Of a DNA stretch of 64,000 nt, positions 44,095 to 52,723 are shown in pieces. This DNA comes from Liminaster sp017519885 (GTDB lineage Bacteria; Bacteroidota; Bacteroidia; Bacteroidales; UBA3663): NCBI GenBank assembly GCA_017519885.1, contig JAFWRO010000055.1, forward strand, positions 4,484-68,483, given 5' to 3'. The notes under the pieces are model-generated. The model did not search any database. It was not told where the DNA came from and worked only from the letters and a program-made list of their open reading frames with translations. Both the position numbers and the translations under genes were made by a program. Within the stretch, counting starts at the first letter, position 1, and each line of letters opens with the position of its first letter.

Positions 44095-46152
44095 TTATGA
44101 AGTAGCATAACTATGCATTCCACCCAGCACAAAGTTTACGCCGAAATACGTCATCAGTACCGTCAGGAAAGCCAGCACCATAAAGATATGAAAGAATCGT
44201 GGACGACGGAATATCGGCAATGACTCGCTATGGAAGGCAAATGCGTAGACCAGCAGTGTGATTAGCGCCCACACCTCCTTGGGGTCCCATCCCCAATAGC
44301 GACCCCAGCTCACATTGGCCCAGATGGCACCAATGAATATTCCTGCGGCCATACAGAAAAGAGCAGGATAAAGCAGCATACGGCTCACGTCGGCCAACTG
44401 TTGCACAAACGCTTCTTGTCGCGACAGCAACGCGGCCAAGCCTGTCAAGAATGTGAAGGCCAACAACGAATAACTTATCATAATGACGCAGACATGGAGG
44501 CTCAGCAGCGGCGACTGAAGTACAGGCATCAGGTGCGTGATCTGTGGATTGCTCTGCCCCATCATGCTCACCAGCAACGTCAGTCCGCCAAGCAGGAAGC
44601 CGAAGGGAAGTTCCAGCAGAAAACGTCGCTGCATCACCAGTGTGAGCAACAACAGACTCAACGCCATGAACTGCATCGTCTCGTATCCGTTGGCCAAAGG
44701 CAGATGTCCACTGACGTACCATCGCAGACCGAAGAGTAGCAAGAGATAAACGAATGCCAGCACTATTAGCACATCGCACACATAGACCAGCCACGATGGC
44801 ACCTGTCGTCCTCGGCCCAAACGTACCACGAAAAAGAGGAACAACACGATGCCCAGTGTAGCAAAAGCCATCGCCAATGGTCGTGTGTAGTCTGCCTTGT
44901 TATAAAACATCTCTGCCGCAAAATGGCGATCGGATGGCAGAACTTCTCCCGCTACCTTTTGCTGATAGCGCCGTATCTTTCCAACTGTCTCAAGATATTT
45001 GTCATGATTACGGGTAACACCCAACTCCACCACGTAGTTTAATGACTTTCCTACGAAGAACATCTCGTCATCAGGCAATTCCGACAAATGGGAATCCGAA
45101 GGACAAAGCCACGTCAATGTGCTGTCGGAAGCGACACTGCGCGAAGGAAAGATGCGCAGGAATTCACCCGCCATAAACATCTCGACCACAGCCCCCTGTT
45201 CTTCCTTGTAGCGAGCTTTGCGTTCCTTTCGAGGCATATTCGTCCATGACGAGGGATAAAACACCCAACCCGTGAAGACTTGTTCACACGACAAATCTCC
45301 ATAATGATCCTTACCATAGAGTTTCGTTGTGAAGTCCTTGGCAATGGTCTGAATGGGACAGATTCGGCCATTGTAATAGCCATATAGCGAACAAAATGCC
45401 TGTGCTTCATCTTGTGGCAATGTCTGTGGCGATGCCCAAAGACTTCCCATCGAAAACACGAGCAGCCCTGCCATTACAGCCAACCGACGCAAAGCACGAC
45501 GAAACCCTTCTCCCGGCAGAACCAGCAGGAGAAGCATGCTGATGAAAAGCAAGCCATAGCCCACGTATGTGATGCCTATACCGACGGGATCGTGACTTAC
45601 CGAAAGAACAGAGCCCCCCATGTCTGCATCATAACTTGTCTGATAGAATCGATAGTTGCGGAGTTCGGCTATCCTATTCATCGACACACTCACTGTGTCC
45701 TGCCGCCCATCGACCCCAGCGTTCACGAGCAGCGTCGATTTGTAGTCCATAGGCGTACTGGTGCCTGGATAAGCGATGACTTCAAAGTCAGAAAGCATAA
45801 GCTCGAATGGCAGTTTCACAACCTCAGCATCATTCGTAAAAAAAGTTCTTGCCGGCAATCCTACACGTAGATGCATCACACCTTGCTGGCCAAATACATG
45901 GGTCACCAGTGCTCCGACAAGAATCACGACAAAACTAAGGTGGAGCAGCAGTACCACTGGTCGCTTATAGAGTTTGCGTCGAAAGCAATGAAGCAGGCCA
46001 CAGACACAAAGCAGCGTCCACAGCGAAGCGAACCACCACGAACCATAGATGAACGCCGCACTGCCGGCAGATTGTTCAACGAAGGTTGCAGCCATCATGA
46101 CGATGATGACTGCAACCATAAGTAAAAAGGAAAGGATTCCCATGTTATTCAT
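44095..46152 (-). CDS. Fused CcsBA-type cytochrome c biogenesis protein
   Basis: A 685-residue membrane protein that joins a ResB-like N-terminal part (membrane segments in the first 85 residues, periplasmic beta region) to a CcsA-like C-terminal half. The WWD motif WGRYWGWDPKEVWALITLL lies near residue 615. Such fusions transport haem and attach it to cytochromes c. It is the last gene of the operon porin, imelysin, di-haem oxidoreductase, CcsBA, so it likely matures the di-haem protein. It duplicates the function of the split pair in the nrf operon. A second ATG three codons in is an equally good start. Confidence 0.88.
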   Translation of the reverse strand: MNNMGILSFLLMVAVIIVMMAATFVEQSAGSAAFIYGSWWFASLWTLLCVCGLLHCFRRKLYKRPVVLLLHLSFVVILVGALVTHVFGQQGVMHLRVGLPARTFFTNDAEVVKLPFELMLSDFEVIAYPGTSTPMDYKSTLLVNAGVDGRQDTVSVSMNRIAELRNYRFYQTSYDADMGGSVLSVSHDPVGIGITYVGYGLLFISMLLLLVLPGEGFRRALRRLAVMAGLLVFSMGSLWASPQTLPQDEAQAFCSLYGYYNGRICPIQTIAKDFTTKLYGKDHYGDLSCEQVFTGWVFYPSSWTNMPRKERKARYKEEQGAVVEMFMAGEFLRIFPSRSVASDSTLTWLCPSDSHLSELPDDEMFFVGKSLNYVVELGVTRNHDKYLETVGKIRRYQQKVAGEVLPSDRHFAAEMFYNKADYTRPLAMAFATLGIVLFLFFVVRLGRGRQVPSWLVYVCDVLIVLAFVYLLLLFGLRWYVSGHLPLANGYETMQFMALSLLLLTLVMQRRFLLELPFGFLLGGLTLLVSMMGQSNPQITHLMPVLQSPLLSLHVCVIMISYSLLAFTFLTGLAALLSRQEAFVQQLADVSRMLLYPALFCMAAGIFIGAIWANVSWGRYWGWDPKEVWALITLLVYAFAFHSESLPIFRRPRFFHIFMVLAFLTVLMTYFGVNFVLGGMHSYATS

Positions 46153-46166
46153 AAAAGGGCTTTATA

Positions 46167-46183
46167 AGGGACGGTCCGTCCCT
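46167..46183. other. Palindrome between di-haem oxidoreductase and CcsBA genes
   Basis: AGGGACGG and CCGTCCCT form an 8-bp perfect inverted repeat with a single central base. It lies 14 bases ahead of the CcsBA start on the minus strand. It could be a short hairpin in the message or a protein-binding site. Confidence 0.5.
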
Positions 46184-46202
46184 CAATTCACCCATTACCA
46201 AA

Positions 46203-47906
46203 TTAAATAGCATCGATAAATTGAACAACAGCGTCACGCTCCTCTTTTGTAAGAGAACGGAACTTTTCAACCGAAGCACGTGCATCCGATTCGGCAGATC
46301 CATGCCACATGATCGACTCGATCACAGTGCGCGCACGACCATCATGCAGGCGGTCCGATGTAGCAGCTCCCGTGCATATCTGATGCAGTCCGCGTCCCCA
46401 AAGAGGTGTTGTGCGACACCATCCCGTGCGGATATCGTTCTTCATCATCAGTTTGTGCTGCACAAAATCCGAGTAAGGCCAGATCTTCTGGTTCGGATAG
46501 CGTGGCATCAACTCAGTGAGGGTCTTGCCATAGTTGGCACTCTTCTTATCAACTGCCTTGAAATTATTGGGGTCTTGCACATTGTCCGAGCCTGTGGTCC
46601 AACTGGGACGATGGCACTGTGCACATCCGATTTGTTCAAAGAGTTTCTTGCCCTGCTGGATGGTGACGTTGTCGATGTTGCGGGCTGCAGGCACAGCCAA
46701 GCCACGATGCCAAACCATGAAGTTGATGTAGTCGTCATCCGACATTTCGATAGGCAAGTTGGTCGAAGTAAGGTAGTTGTAGATATTTGCCTCCACATTA
46801 TCGGTAAACCACTCCGGATGTTCTTCGGCATTCGAAATCTTGCTGATGTAATCGGCAAATCCGGCCTGTACCTCAGGATCCTGCGAAGCGCAGGTGGCGT
46901 AAATCTTTCCGTTGAGGTCCAGATAGTGATACCTGCGGTCCGAACGTGTTACATTGGTGATGTTCCAGATGGCATTGGCACCGGCAGCATCAAGAATAGG
47001 GCCACGCGACATGGCGTAGGTATAGCGACGCACATACTTCGTGCCATCGCCCTGACGAGCATTGCTGTAAAAACTCTTCCACTCGCCGTTCTCAAACCAC
47101 GCGCTGTTCCAATGCTTCAAATAACCTGCTTGATAAGCAGCCTCCTCGCGCTTCCACTGCGCAGTAATCGAGTCATCGGGGATGGCATCGGTAATGCCTG
47201 TGCCATAGATTCCGATGGTGTTCTCAAGGCGCACCTCATAGTTGGTTGTGGTAGCATCCTCATAGCCTCTGTTGATTACATAGACGGCCTCGCGTGGAAG
47301 CGTAACCTCTGGATAGACGAGGCTGTACGACTCTCCATCAGGGAACTTGTTGCCCCACTCGTCGGTATAACCTACCCACTTTATGGTAATCTTGGTTTCG
47401 TCGAGCGGATCCTTGAAAGGTGCAATGGCATGGCTTTGCGGCATACCTGCCAACCATGACACATACGCGTTGTTCTCTGGATTATAGACCACAAGCAGGT
47501 AACCGTTGCCTACATCGACGGTGTTGAACGAACCATCGGGCTGCGTCTTGCCATGTCCATAACCAGGATGGCAATGGATGCACGATGAACGCACATAGAG
47601 GGGACCGAGGCCTTCACGTTCGCCACCATTGGTGTTGGCGGTAAACATCTCTTCGAACATCTTCTCTCCACGGTTGAAGGCAAGGAACATTCCGCTGTTC
47701 TCTACGGCAGGTGTTGGCTGCTCGTAAGCCTTCGATGTGCTGATAAATGCTGTGCCAAGTTTTCCGCCCGAATAGTATTGCTCTTTCACCGACTTGTCAT
47801 CGACGATGCTGCCGCCATTATTGCCGTTGTTGTCGTCATCATCGCTACATGCTGTAAACGATACAGCAAAGAGTGCGACACCCAATCCCAAGATAAATTT
47901 TCTCAT
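46203..47906 (-). CDS. Di-haem oxidoreductase (DHOR family) lipoprotein
   Basis: A 567-residue lipoprotein (FTAC followed by SDDDDNNGNN, a strong surface-export-type start). It carries two haem sites, CIHCH (Cys109-His113) and CAQCH (Cys428-His432). PLWGRGLHQICTGAATSDRL near the C terminus and HDGRARTVIESIMWHG are typical of the di-haem thiol oxidoreductase/peroxidase-like family often found beside imelysins. The electron donor and the substrate are unknown; an iron-related redox role is inferred from the partners. It lies 22 bp after the imelysin gene. Confidence 0.88.
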   Translation of the reverse strand: MRKFILGLGVALFAVSFTACSDDDDNNGNNGGSIVDDKSVKEQYYSGGKLGTAFISTSKAYEQPTPAVENSGMFLAFNRGEKMFEEMFTANTNGGEREGLGPLYVRSSCIHCHPGYGHGKTQPDGSFNTVDVGNGYLLVVYNPENNAYVSWLAGMPQSHAIAPFKDPLDETKITIKWVGYTDEWGNKFPDGESYSLVYPEVTLPREAVYVINRGYEDATTTNYEVRLENTIGIYGTGITDAIPDDSITAQWKREEAAYQAGYLKHWNSAWFENGEWKSFYSNARQGDGTKYVRRYTYAMSRGPILDAAGANAIWNITNVTRSDRRYHYLDLNGKIYATCASQDPEVQAGFADYISKISNAEEHPEWFTDNVEANIYNYLTSTNLPIEMSDDDYINFMVWHRGLAVPAARNIDNVTIQQGKKLFEQIGCAQCHRPSWTTGSDNVQDPNNFKAVDKKSANYGKTLTELMPRYPNQKIWPYSDFVQHKLMMKNDIRTGWCRTTPLWGRGLHQICTGAATSDRLHDGRARTVIESIMWHGSAESDARASVEKFRSLTKEERDAVVQFIDAI

Positions 47907-47928
47907 AATAGGTTAAGATTTAATACGA

Positions 47929-49089
47929 TTAGTCATTTACTGCCTCTTGTGCGGCATCAAGTGCATCCACCAGATCATTGCAAGCATCGACTGCAGCTTG
48001 GATCTTTGCCTTCGAGGCAGCATCAGTATCCACATAGATGTAGGTGCGGAAAGGACGTGGCAGAGCCTCCAATGCTGCAATTGCGGCACTGATCTTGGCC
48101 TGTACGTTGGCATCGATACTGTTGTTCTTCGAAGCCACATGGGCAGAAACCGAAACCTTCGAACGCGAACCGTCAAGGGTTCCAAGATATGCATTGCGCA
48201 CCGAAACGATATTATCCACAAAGTCAGTCACCGAGTTCCACGAATGTGGCGACTCCACGTCACTCCACTGGTGCGAATCCATAGGGTCCGAAATCTTGGT
48301 GTTGCCCACCTCGTTAGCAATATCCGAAGCACCAATGATGATCTCCTCAAAGGCAGCAGCCTGTGTCTTATACTTGGTGTTGCCCGAAAGGCCTGCATTG
48401 GTCAGCAGTTCACCATAGTTGAATGAAGGAGCGAGTTCGGCATCGTCCAAAATAGCACGCTTGGCTGCTGTAATACGATCGGTGCCTGCCCAGGCGGCTT
48501 CGAGCAGAACGCACTGGTCACGCATGTCGCTGGCTACTGCCTCAGCAAATGATGCCATGGCTTCGGTAATATTTTCCACAGGCTGGTTACGCTTCGATGC
48601 ATCACCTTTCGAACCCTCCAGGAAGAGGACGTACTCGACAGCATGGAAGCCCAGCAGTCCATAACCTGCAGTACCTGCGTCGATGCGCGATTCGATGTTG
48701 CCTGCAGCAAGCACTTCAGCAAGTTGGGTAAGGTCAAGGGGCCATGAATCAATATGTGGGTCGATGTTGTAGTCGGCAGCTGCACCAAAGAGGAAGGCTT
48801 CCGAACGCTCCCAGTATTTGCGTGCCTCTACCCAATCGGCACATGCCTTATCCACCTTTGCCTGTGTCGAAAGGTCCTCGCAGTCTTCGGCCAGTGCAAT
48901 GGCGTGGTCGGCCAGACTCTTATAGGTAGGGATTACGATTTCGTTCACATAGTTCGAAATGATGGCCTGCTGTGTCTTATCAACTTCATTGGCCGAGCCG
49001 TTGTCATCATCGTCATCACAACTTACCATACTTCCACTCACGCAGATGGCGGCAATAGCCATCAATGCATACTTAAAGATTTTCTTCAT
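47929..49089 (-). CDS. Imelysin-family iron-associated lipoprotein
   Basis: A 386-residue helical lipoprotein (MVSC followed by DDDDDNGS). It has the GxHxxE motif of imelysins as G147-F-H149-A-V-E152, and helical repeats such as CADWVEARKYWERSEAFLFG. Imelysins (IrpA, ICMP) are linked to iron uptake and are no longer thought to be active peptidases in most cases. The acidic stretch after the cysteine suggests transfer to the cell surface. It lies between the porin and the di-haem oxidoreductase genes, 44 and 22 bp away. Confidence 0.9.
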   Translation of the reverse strand: MKKIFKYALMAIAAICVSGSMVSCDDDDDNGSANEVDKTQQAIISNYVNEIVIPTYKSLADHAIALAEDCEDLSTQAKVDKACADWVEARKYWERSEAFLFGAAADYNIDPHIDSWPLDLTQLAEVLAAGNIESRIDAGTAGYGLLGFHAVEYVLFLEGSKGDASKRNQPVENITEAMASFAEAVASDMRDQCVLLEAAWAGTDRITAAKRAILDDAELAPSFNYGELLTNAGLSGNTKYKTQAAAFEEIIIGASDIANEVGNTKISDPMDSHQWSDVESPHSWNSVTDFVDNIVSVRNAYLGTLDGSRSKVSVSAHVASKNNSIDANVQAKISAAIAALEALPRPFRTYIYVDTDAASKAKIQAAVDACNDLVDALDAAQEAVND

Positions 49090-49133
49090 AATTTTGTTTT
49101 AGTTATTATTTTATTTGTAAATAGTCTATATTA

Positions 49134-50492
49134 TCAACGGAAGAACCCACTATAACAGATACCCAGGCTGAGCGTAGGCTCGTCATTGAACTGGCTCTTG
49201 AAAAGGCGATAGGAATATTCGCCCTTTATGATAATCTCGTCAATAGGATGATAGTTCAAGCCCACGGTGAACTTCTGTCGGCCCCAGCAGGGATTGTCCA
49301 CCACACTGCCTTCGGTCTTCAGCATCGAATCATAGTAGTCATAGCGTCCGAAGACGTAGAGCTTCTGACCCGACTCACGTGCCTTTCTGGACTGCGACAA
49401 CACATCATATCCGGCTTCTATACCTGCTGCGATAGCATCGCTTGCTACCGAGGTCTGGGGCGATACCGAATTGCTGCCAAGCGTCTTGTTCAGTCGTGTG
49501 ATGGCCTCTGAATCAGAAAGGTGTCCATAGTCGAAGTTGCCACGTACTACCCAATGATAGGCATCGTAGTGGAAATCCATCGCTCCGATAAGCAGGTTGC
49601 CGTCAGCGCCCGCATCACTATACTTGTAGTCCTTCAACGAGTTGATGCCGCATTTGCCATAATAGCCGCTCACGCCGATGCGCAGACCTGGGACACTATA
49701 ATTATCTACGCGCAAAACGCTTGCATAACCATTGGCGATGTCAAATTCGTAGGGGCTGGCACTGCCTCCATGCACCCAGTTTTTTGCGCCGAAGAGGTCT
49801 GCCTCAAGGCCTGGCAGGAACTGCACCTCATAGCGCCAATCCTCTACGCGTCCCCAAAGGCTGATGCCTGTCTGATGCCATGTACAAGGCAGGATGGTGT
49901 TCTCTCCCTCAGGACGATAGACAGTGAAGAACTCATTGGGCATATGATGTTGGTTGGTTCCACCGACAGGAACGATGATGTGTCCCATCCTTAGGTTCAA
50001 GCCTTTGCCCCAACTCTTTTGCAACCAGAACTGTTCCAAGGCCACCTCGCCTCCACGTTCGGTCTCAGTCTCATATTCACCAGTCTCTTCTTCCTCAATC
50101 TCCACGGCCGTCTCGGCCCCACCATGCTCGAATTCGATTTCTGTTCCCATAGTCCAACCATGTCCGAAATCGTAACCCATATAGATCACCACGTGAGGCA
50201 GATCGAACTGCCCGAAACCGTCATCGTCCTTGTAAAGGTCGGCATTGGTGTAACGCTTGTAATTGTCGCTGTAGAACATACGGCTCATCACAGCCTCGCC
50301 ATAGCCGCCCACGGTGAAACGGCGATGAAAGTTCTCGACACGTTCGGTGCGCTTCTCAAGCGCAGCAATGCGAGCCTGCAGCGAATCGAGCGTCCGCTGA
50401 TCCTGTGCAAAACTCTGTTCACTGCCTGCCAGAGCCAATGTTATGGCAAGCAGATTAAGCATCCATTTACTCATAATTGCTGATATTTTCAT
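49134..50492 (-). CDS. Outer-membrane porin-type beta-barrel
   Basis: A 452-residue protein with a signal peptide ending at QSFAQ, a short coiled coil (LDSLQARIAALEKRTERVEN) and then alternating beta strands up to a terminal aromatic residue pair (YSGFFR). This resembles phosphate-selective-porin (OprO/P)-like barrels. An acidic insert (VEIEEEETGEYETETE) probably forms an extracellular loop and might bind cations. It is the first gene of the imelysin and di-haem operon. The candidate promoter at 50504 lies so close to the first ATG that the true start may be the ATG at 50474 (MSKWMLN), which still gives a full signal peptide. Confidence 0.8.
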   Translation of the reverse strand: MKISAIMSKWMLNLLAITLALAGSEQSFAQDQRTLDSLQARIAALEKRTERVENFHRRFTVGGYGEAVMSRMFYSDNYKRYTNADLYKDDDGFGQFDLPHVVIYMGYDFGHGWTMGTEIEFEHGGAETAVEIEEEETGEYETETERGGEVALEQFWLQKSWGKGLNLRMGHIIVPVGGTNQHHMPNEFFTVYRPEGENTILPCTWHQTGISLWGRVEDWRYEVQFLPGLEADLFGAKNWVHGGSASPYEFDIANGYASVLRVDNYSVPGLRIGVSGYYGKCGINSLKDYKYSDAGADGNLLIGAMDFHYDAYHWVVRGNFDYGHLSDSEAITRLNKTLGSNSVSPQTSVASDAIAAGIEAGYDVLSQSRKARESGQKLYVFGRYDYYDSMLKTEGSVVDNPCWGRQKFTVGLNYHPIDEIIIKGEYSYRLFKSQFNDEPTLSLGICYSGFFR

Positions 50493-50503
50493 TTTTGCGG
50501 GTG

Positions 50504-50511
50504 CAAAGATA
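50504..50511 (-). promoter_or_regulatory. Candidate -7 box for the porin-imelysin operon
   Basis: On the minus strand this reads TATCTTTG. The element 20 bp upstream reads ATTG, one base off TTTG (50532-50535). Confidence 0.55.
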
Positions 50512-50612
50512 GCCGCTTTTCACGACCTCGGCAATACCCAAAAGTGAGTAATCCGCCCCTGCCGCACCATCTTCCACCCATCTCCCCCTCTCCTCGTCCT
50601 CTTGTTTCAGCA

Positions 50613-50664
50613 GTAGCCAAGCTTGGCTACCCTTCGTGTCCCAGTCGCAGCCATCCTTGGCTGC
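50613..50664. repeat. Pair of related inverted repeats
   Basis: GTAGCCAAGCTTGGCTAC (50613-50630) is a perfect palindrome. GCAGCCA with TGGCTGC around TCCT (50647-50664) is a similar hairpin 16 bases on. Both share AGCC and TTGGCT. Confidence 0.6.
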
Positions 50665-50735
50665 CCCTATTTTGCAATCTCCAATAACGGAATCCCCACA
50701 AAATCAGTAAAAAATTAATTTTTTTTCACTTTTTT

Positions 50736-50767
50736 CTTGCGTGTTTAAAATATAATAGGTATCTTTG
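50736..50767 (+). promoter_or_regulatory. Promoter of the rimP-nusA-infB operon
   Basis: CTTG (50736-50739) is followed after 20 bp by TATCTTTG (50760-50767). The leader to the rimP ATG is about 60 bases and contains a hairpin. Confidence 0.7.
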
Positions 50768-50781
50768 CACCGCGAAACGAA

Positions 50782-50812
50782 GAAGAGAGGACCGAAAATC
50801 GGTTCCCTCTTC
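50782..50812 (+). ncRNA. Leader hairpin of the rimP operon mRNA
   Basis: A 14-position stem (50782-50795 with 50799-50812) with one A-C mismatch, one G-U pair and an AAA loop starts about 8 bases after the predicted transcription start. It ends 22 bases before the rimP ATG. A weak T-containing stretch follows (TCTATTAT), not a T-tract. It may be a 5' stability or attenuation element; I cannot match it to a named RNA family. Confidence 0.5.
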
Positions 50813-50834
50813 TCTATTATAACAACACATCCAC

Positions 50835-51317
50835 ATGATTCAAAAACAGGAAATCATCGATCTGGTCGATCAGTTCCTTTTGGCCAGTGAAAGCGAGAGT
50901 TACCTCATCGACGTTACAGTAAGCCGCGACAACCAAATCGTTATTACTCTCGACAACGACGAAGTGATCACCCTCGACGAGTGCACAGCACTCAACCAGT
51001 ATATCAATGAACATCTCGACCGCGACAAGGAGGACTTCGAGCTCGAAGTCGGTTCAGCAGGTCTCACCGCTCCACTACGCACGCTTCGCCAATATGCCAA
51101 GTTCGAAGGCGAAACCATGGAGGTGATGCTGCGCGATGGTCGCAAACTTCGAGGCATACTCGGAGCCACCGACGACGAAGGCTTCGACCTCACCTGGACG
51201 ACCCTCGAGCATATCATCGACCCCGCTACAGGCAAGCGCAGCAAGAAGAAGCAGGAGGTCGAGCACCATGAGCACCTCTCCCACAAGGATGTCAACCGCA
51301 TCTACTACAACTTTTAA
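50835..51317 (+). CDS. rimP: Ribosome maturation factor RimP
   Basis: A 160-residue cytoplasmic protein needed for 30S subunit maturation. The N-terminal domain has SYLIDVTVSRDNQIVITLDNDE and TLDECTALNQYINEHLDR, followed by the conserved FELEVGSAGLTAPLRT. The C-terminal Sm-like barrel has RGILGATDDEGFDL. Length is normal for Bacteroidetes RimP. It leads the usual operon with nusA and infB. Confidence 0.93.
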   Translation: MIQKQEIIDLVDQFLLASESESYLIDVTVSRDNQIVITLDNDEVITLDECTALNQYINEHLDRDKEDFELEVGSAGLTAPLRTLRQYAKFEGETMEVMLRDGRKLRGILGATDDEGFDLTWTTLEHIIDPATGKRSKKKQEVEHHEHLSHKDVNRIYYNF

Positions 51318-51358
51318 TTAATCAGGAAATAATAATATTAATATCATAAAATCAAGCA

Positions 51359-52699
51359 ATGGCAAGACAAAAAGAGGAAGTAATCTCAATGGTAGATACC
51401 TTCCAGGAATTCAAGGAGCTTAAGAACATTGACCGCTCCACAATGATCAGCGTACTCGAAGAGTCATTCCGTTCGGTATTGGCCAAGATGTTCGGCACCG
51501 ACGAGAACTTCGACATCATCATCAACCCCGACAAGGGTGACTTCGAAATCTACAAGAATCGCGAGGTGGTAGCCGATGAGGATCTTACCGACCCCAATCT
51601 TCAGGTATCTCTCAGCGAGGCCCGTAAGACTGTCGATGACATCGAGATCGGCGAGGACTTCACCGAAGAAGTGCATTTCGAGAAGTTCGGTCGTCGCGCT
51701 ATCCTCAACCTGCGCCAGACCTTGGCTGCCAAGATCCTCGAACTGCAGAAGGACCTGCTCTACAACAAGTACAAGGACCTCATTGGCCGTATCACTACCG
51801 CCGAGGTTTATCAGATTTGGAAACGCGAGATGCTTATGGTCGACGAGGACGGCAACGAACTCTCTCTGCCTCGCAGCGAGCAAATCCCTGGCGACAACTT
51901 CCGCAAGAACGACCAGGTGCGCGCCGTCGTGCTCCGCGTTGATAACACCAACAACAACCCCAAGATCATTCTTTCACGCACCGCTCCTATCTTCCTCCAG
52001 CACCTCATGGAGCAGGAGATTCCCGAAGTAGCCGACGGCACCATCCGCATCGTCAAGATTGTTCGTCTCCCAGGCGAACGTGCAAAGATTGCTGTCGAGA
52101 CCAACGACGATCGCATCGATCCAGTAGGCGCTTGCGTTGGTGTCAAGGGTGGACGTATCCACGGCATCGTACGTGAACTGCGTGGCGAGAACCTTGACGT
52201 TATCCCCTACACCACCAACCCCAGCCTGTTCATCCAGCGCGCCCTCTCCCCTGCATCCATCTCCCAGATCCATGTCAACGAAGAGGACAAGACCGCCGAG
52301 GTATTCATGCGTCCCGAAGAGGTGTCTCTCGCCATCGGCAAGAATGGAGCCAACATCAAGCTTGCCTGCCTGCTCACAGGTTATCAGATCGACGTTTATC
52401 GCGAAGGCGACAGCAGCGACATCTTCCTCGATGACTTCTCTGATGTGATCGAGCCATGGATCATCCAGGCCCTCAAGGGTATCGGCTTGGCAACCGCCAA
52501 GGCTGTGCTTGATGCTGACCCGCAACTTGTTGCCGACAAGGCTGACCTCGAGGACGAAACCGTCGAGGACGTACGTGCCATCCTCTCCAAGGAGTTCGAA
52601 CCCGAAGAAGAGGACGATATCGACGAATCTGATGTCGATGAAACTACCGACGATTCCGAAAATAACGAAGAAGGAACCAACAATACTGAGTCAGAATAG
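51359..52699 (+). CDS. nusA: Transcription termination/antitermination factor NusA
   Basis: A 446-residue RNA polymerase-binding factor. The N-terminal domain (1-130) starts with EVISMVDTFQEFKELKNIDR. The S1 domain and two KH domains follow (VGACVGVKGGRIHGIVRELR for KH1, SLAIGKNGANIKLACLLTG for KH2). The C-terminal tail is highly acidic (EPEEEDDIDESDVDE), as often in Bacteroidetes, and the second AR repeat domain of enterobacterial NusA is absent. It lies 41 bp after rimP and 24 bp before infB. Confidence 0.96.
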   Translation: MARQKEEVISMVDTFQEFKELKNIDRSTMISVLEESFRSVLAKMFGTDENFDIIINPDKGDFEIYKNREVVADEDLTDPNLQVSLSEARKTVDDIEIGEDFTEEVHFEKFGRRAILNLRQTLAAKILELQKDLLYNKYKDLIGRITTAEVYQIWKREMLMVDEDGNELSLPRSEQIPGDNFRKNDQVRAVVLRVDNTNNNPKIILSRTAPIFLQHLMEQEIPEVADGTIRIVKIVRLPGERAKIAVETNDDRIDPVGACVGVKGGRIHGIVRELRGENLDVIPYTTNPSLFIQRALSPASISQIHVNEEDKTAEVFMRPEEVSLAIGKNGANIKLACLLTGYQIDVYREGDSSDIFLDDFSDVIEPWIIQALKGIGLATAKAVLDADPQLVADKADLEDETVEDVRAILSKEFEPEEEDDIDESDVDETTDDSENNEEGTNNTESE

Positions 52700-52723
52700 T
52701 TAACCATTAAAACCTTTGACTGA

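Larger units (their letters stand above)
50493..50834. other. Divergent intergenic region, porin operon / rimP operon
   Basis: A 342-bp gap. It holds a minus-strand promoter box at 50504-50511, two inverted repeats at 50613-50630 and 50647-50664, a full plus-strand promoter at 50736-50767 and a strong leader hairpin at 50782-50812. I see no gene in it. Confidence 0.7.
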
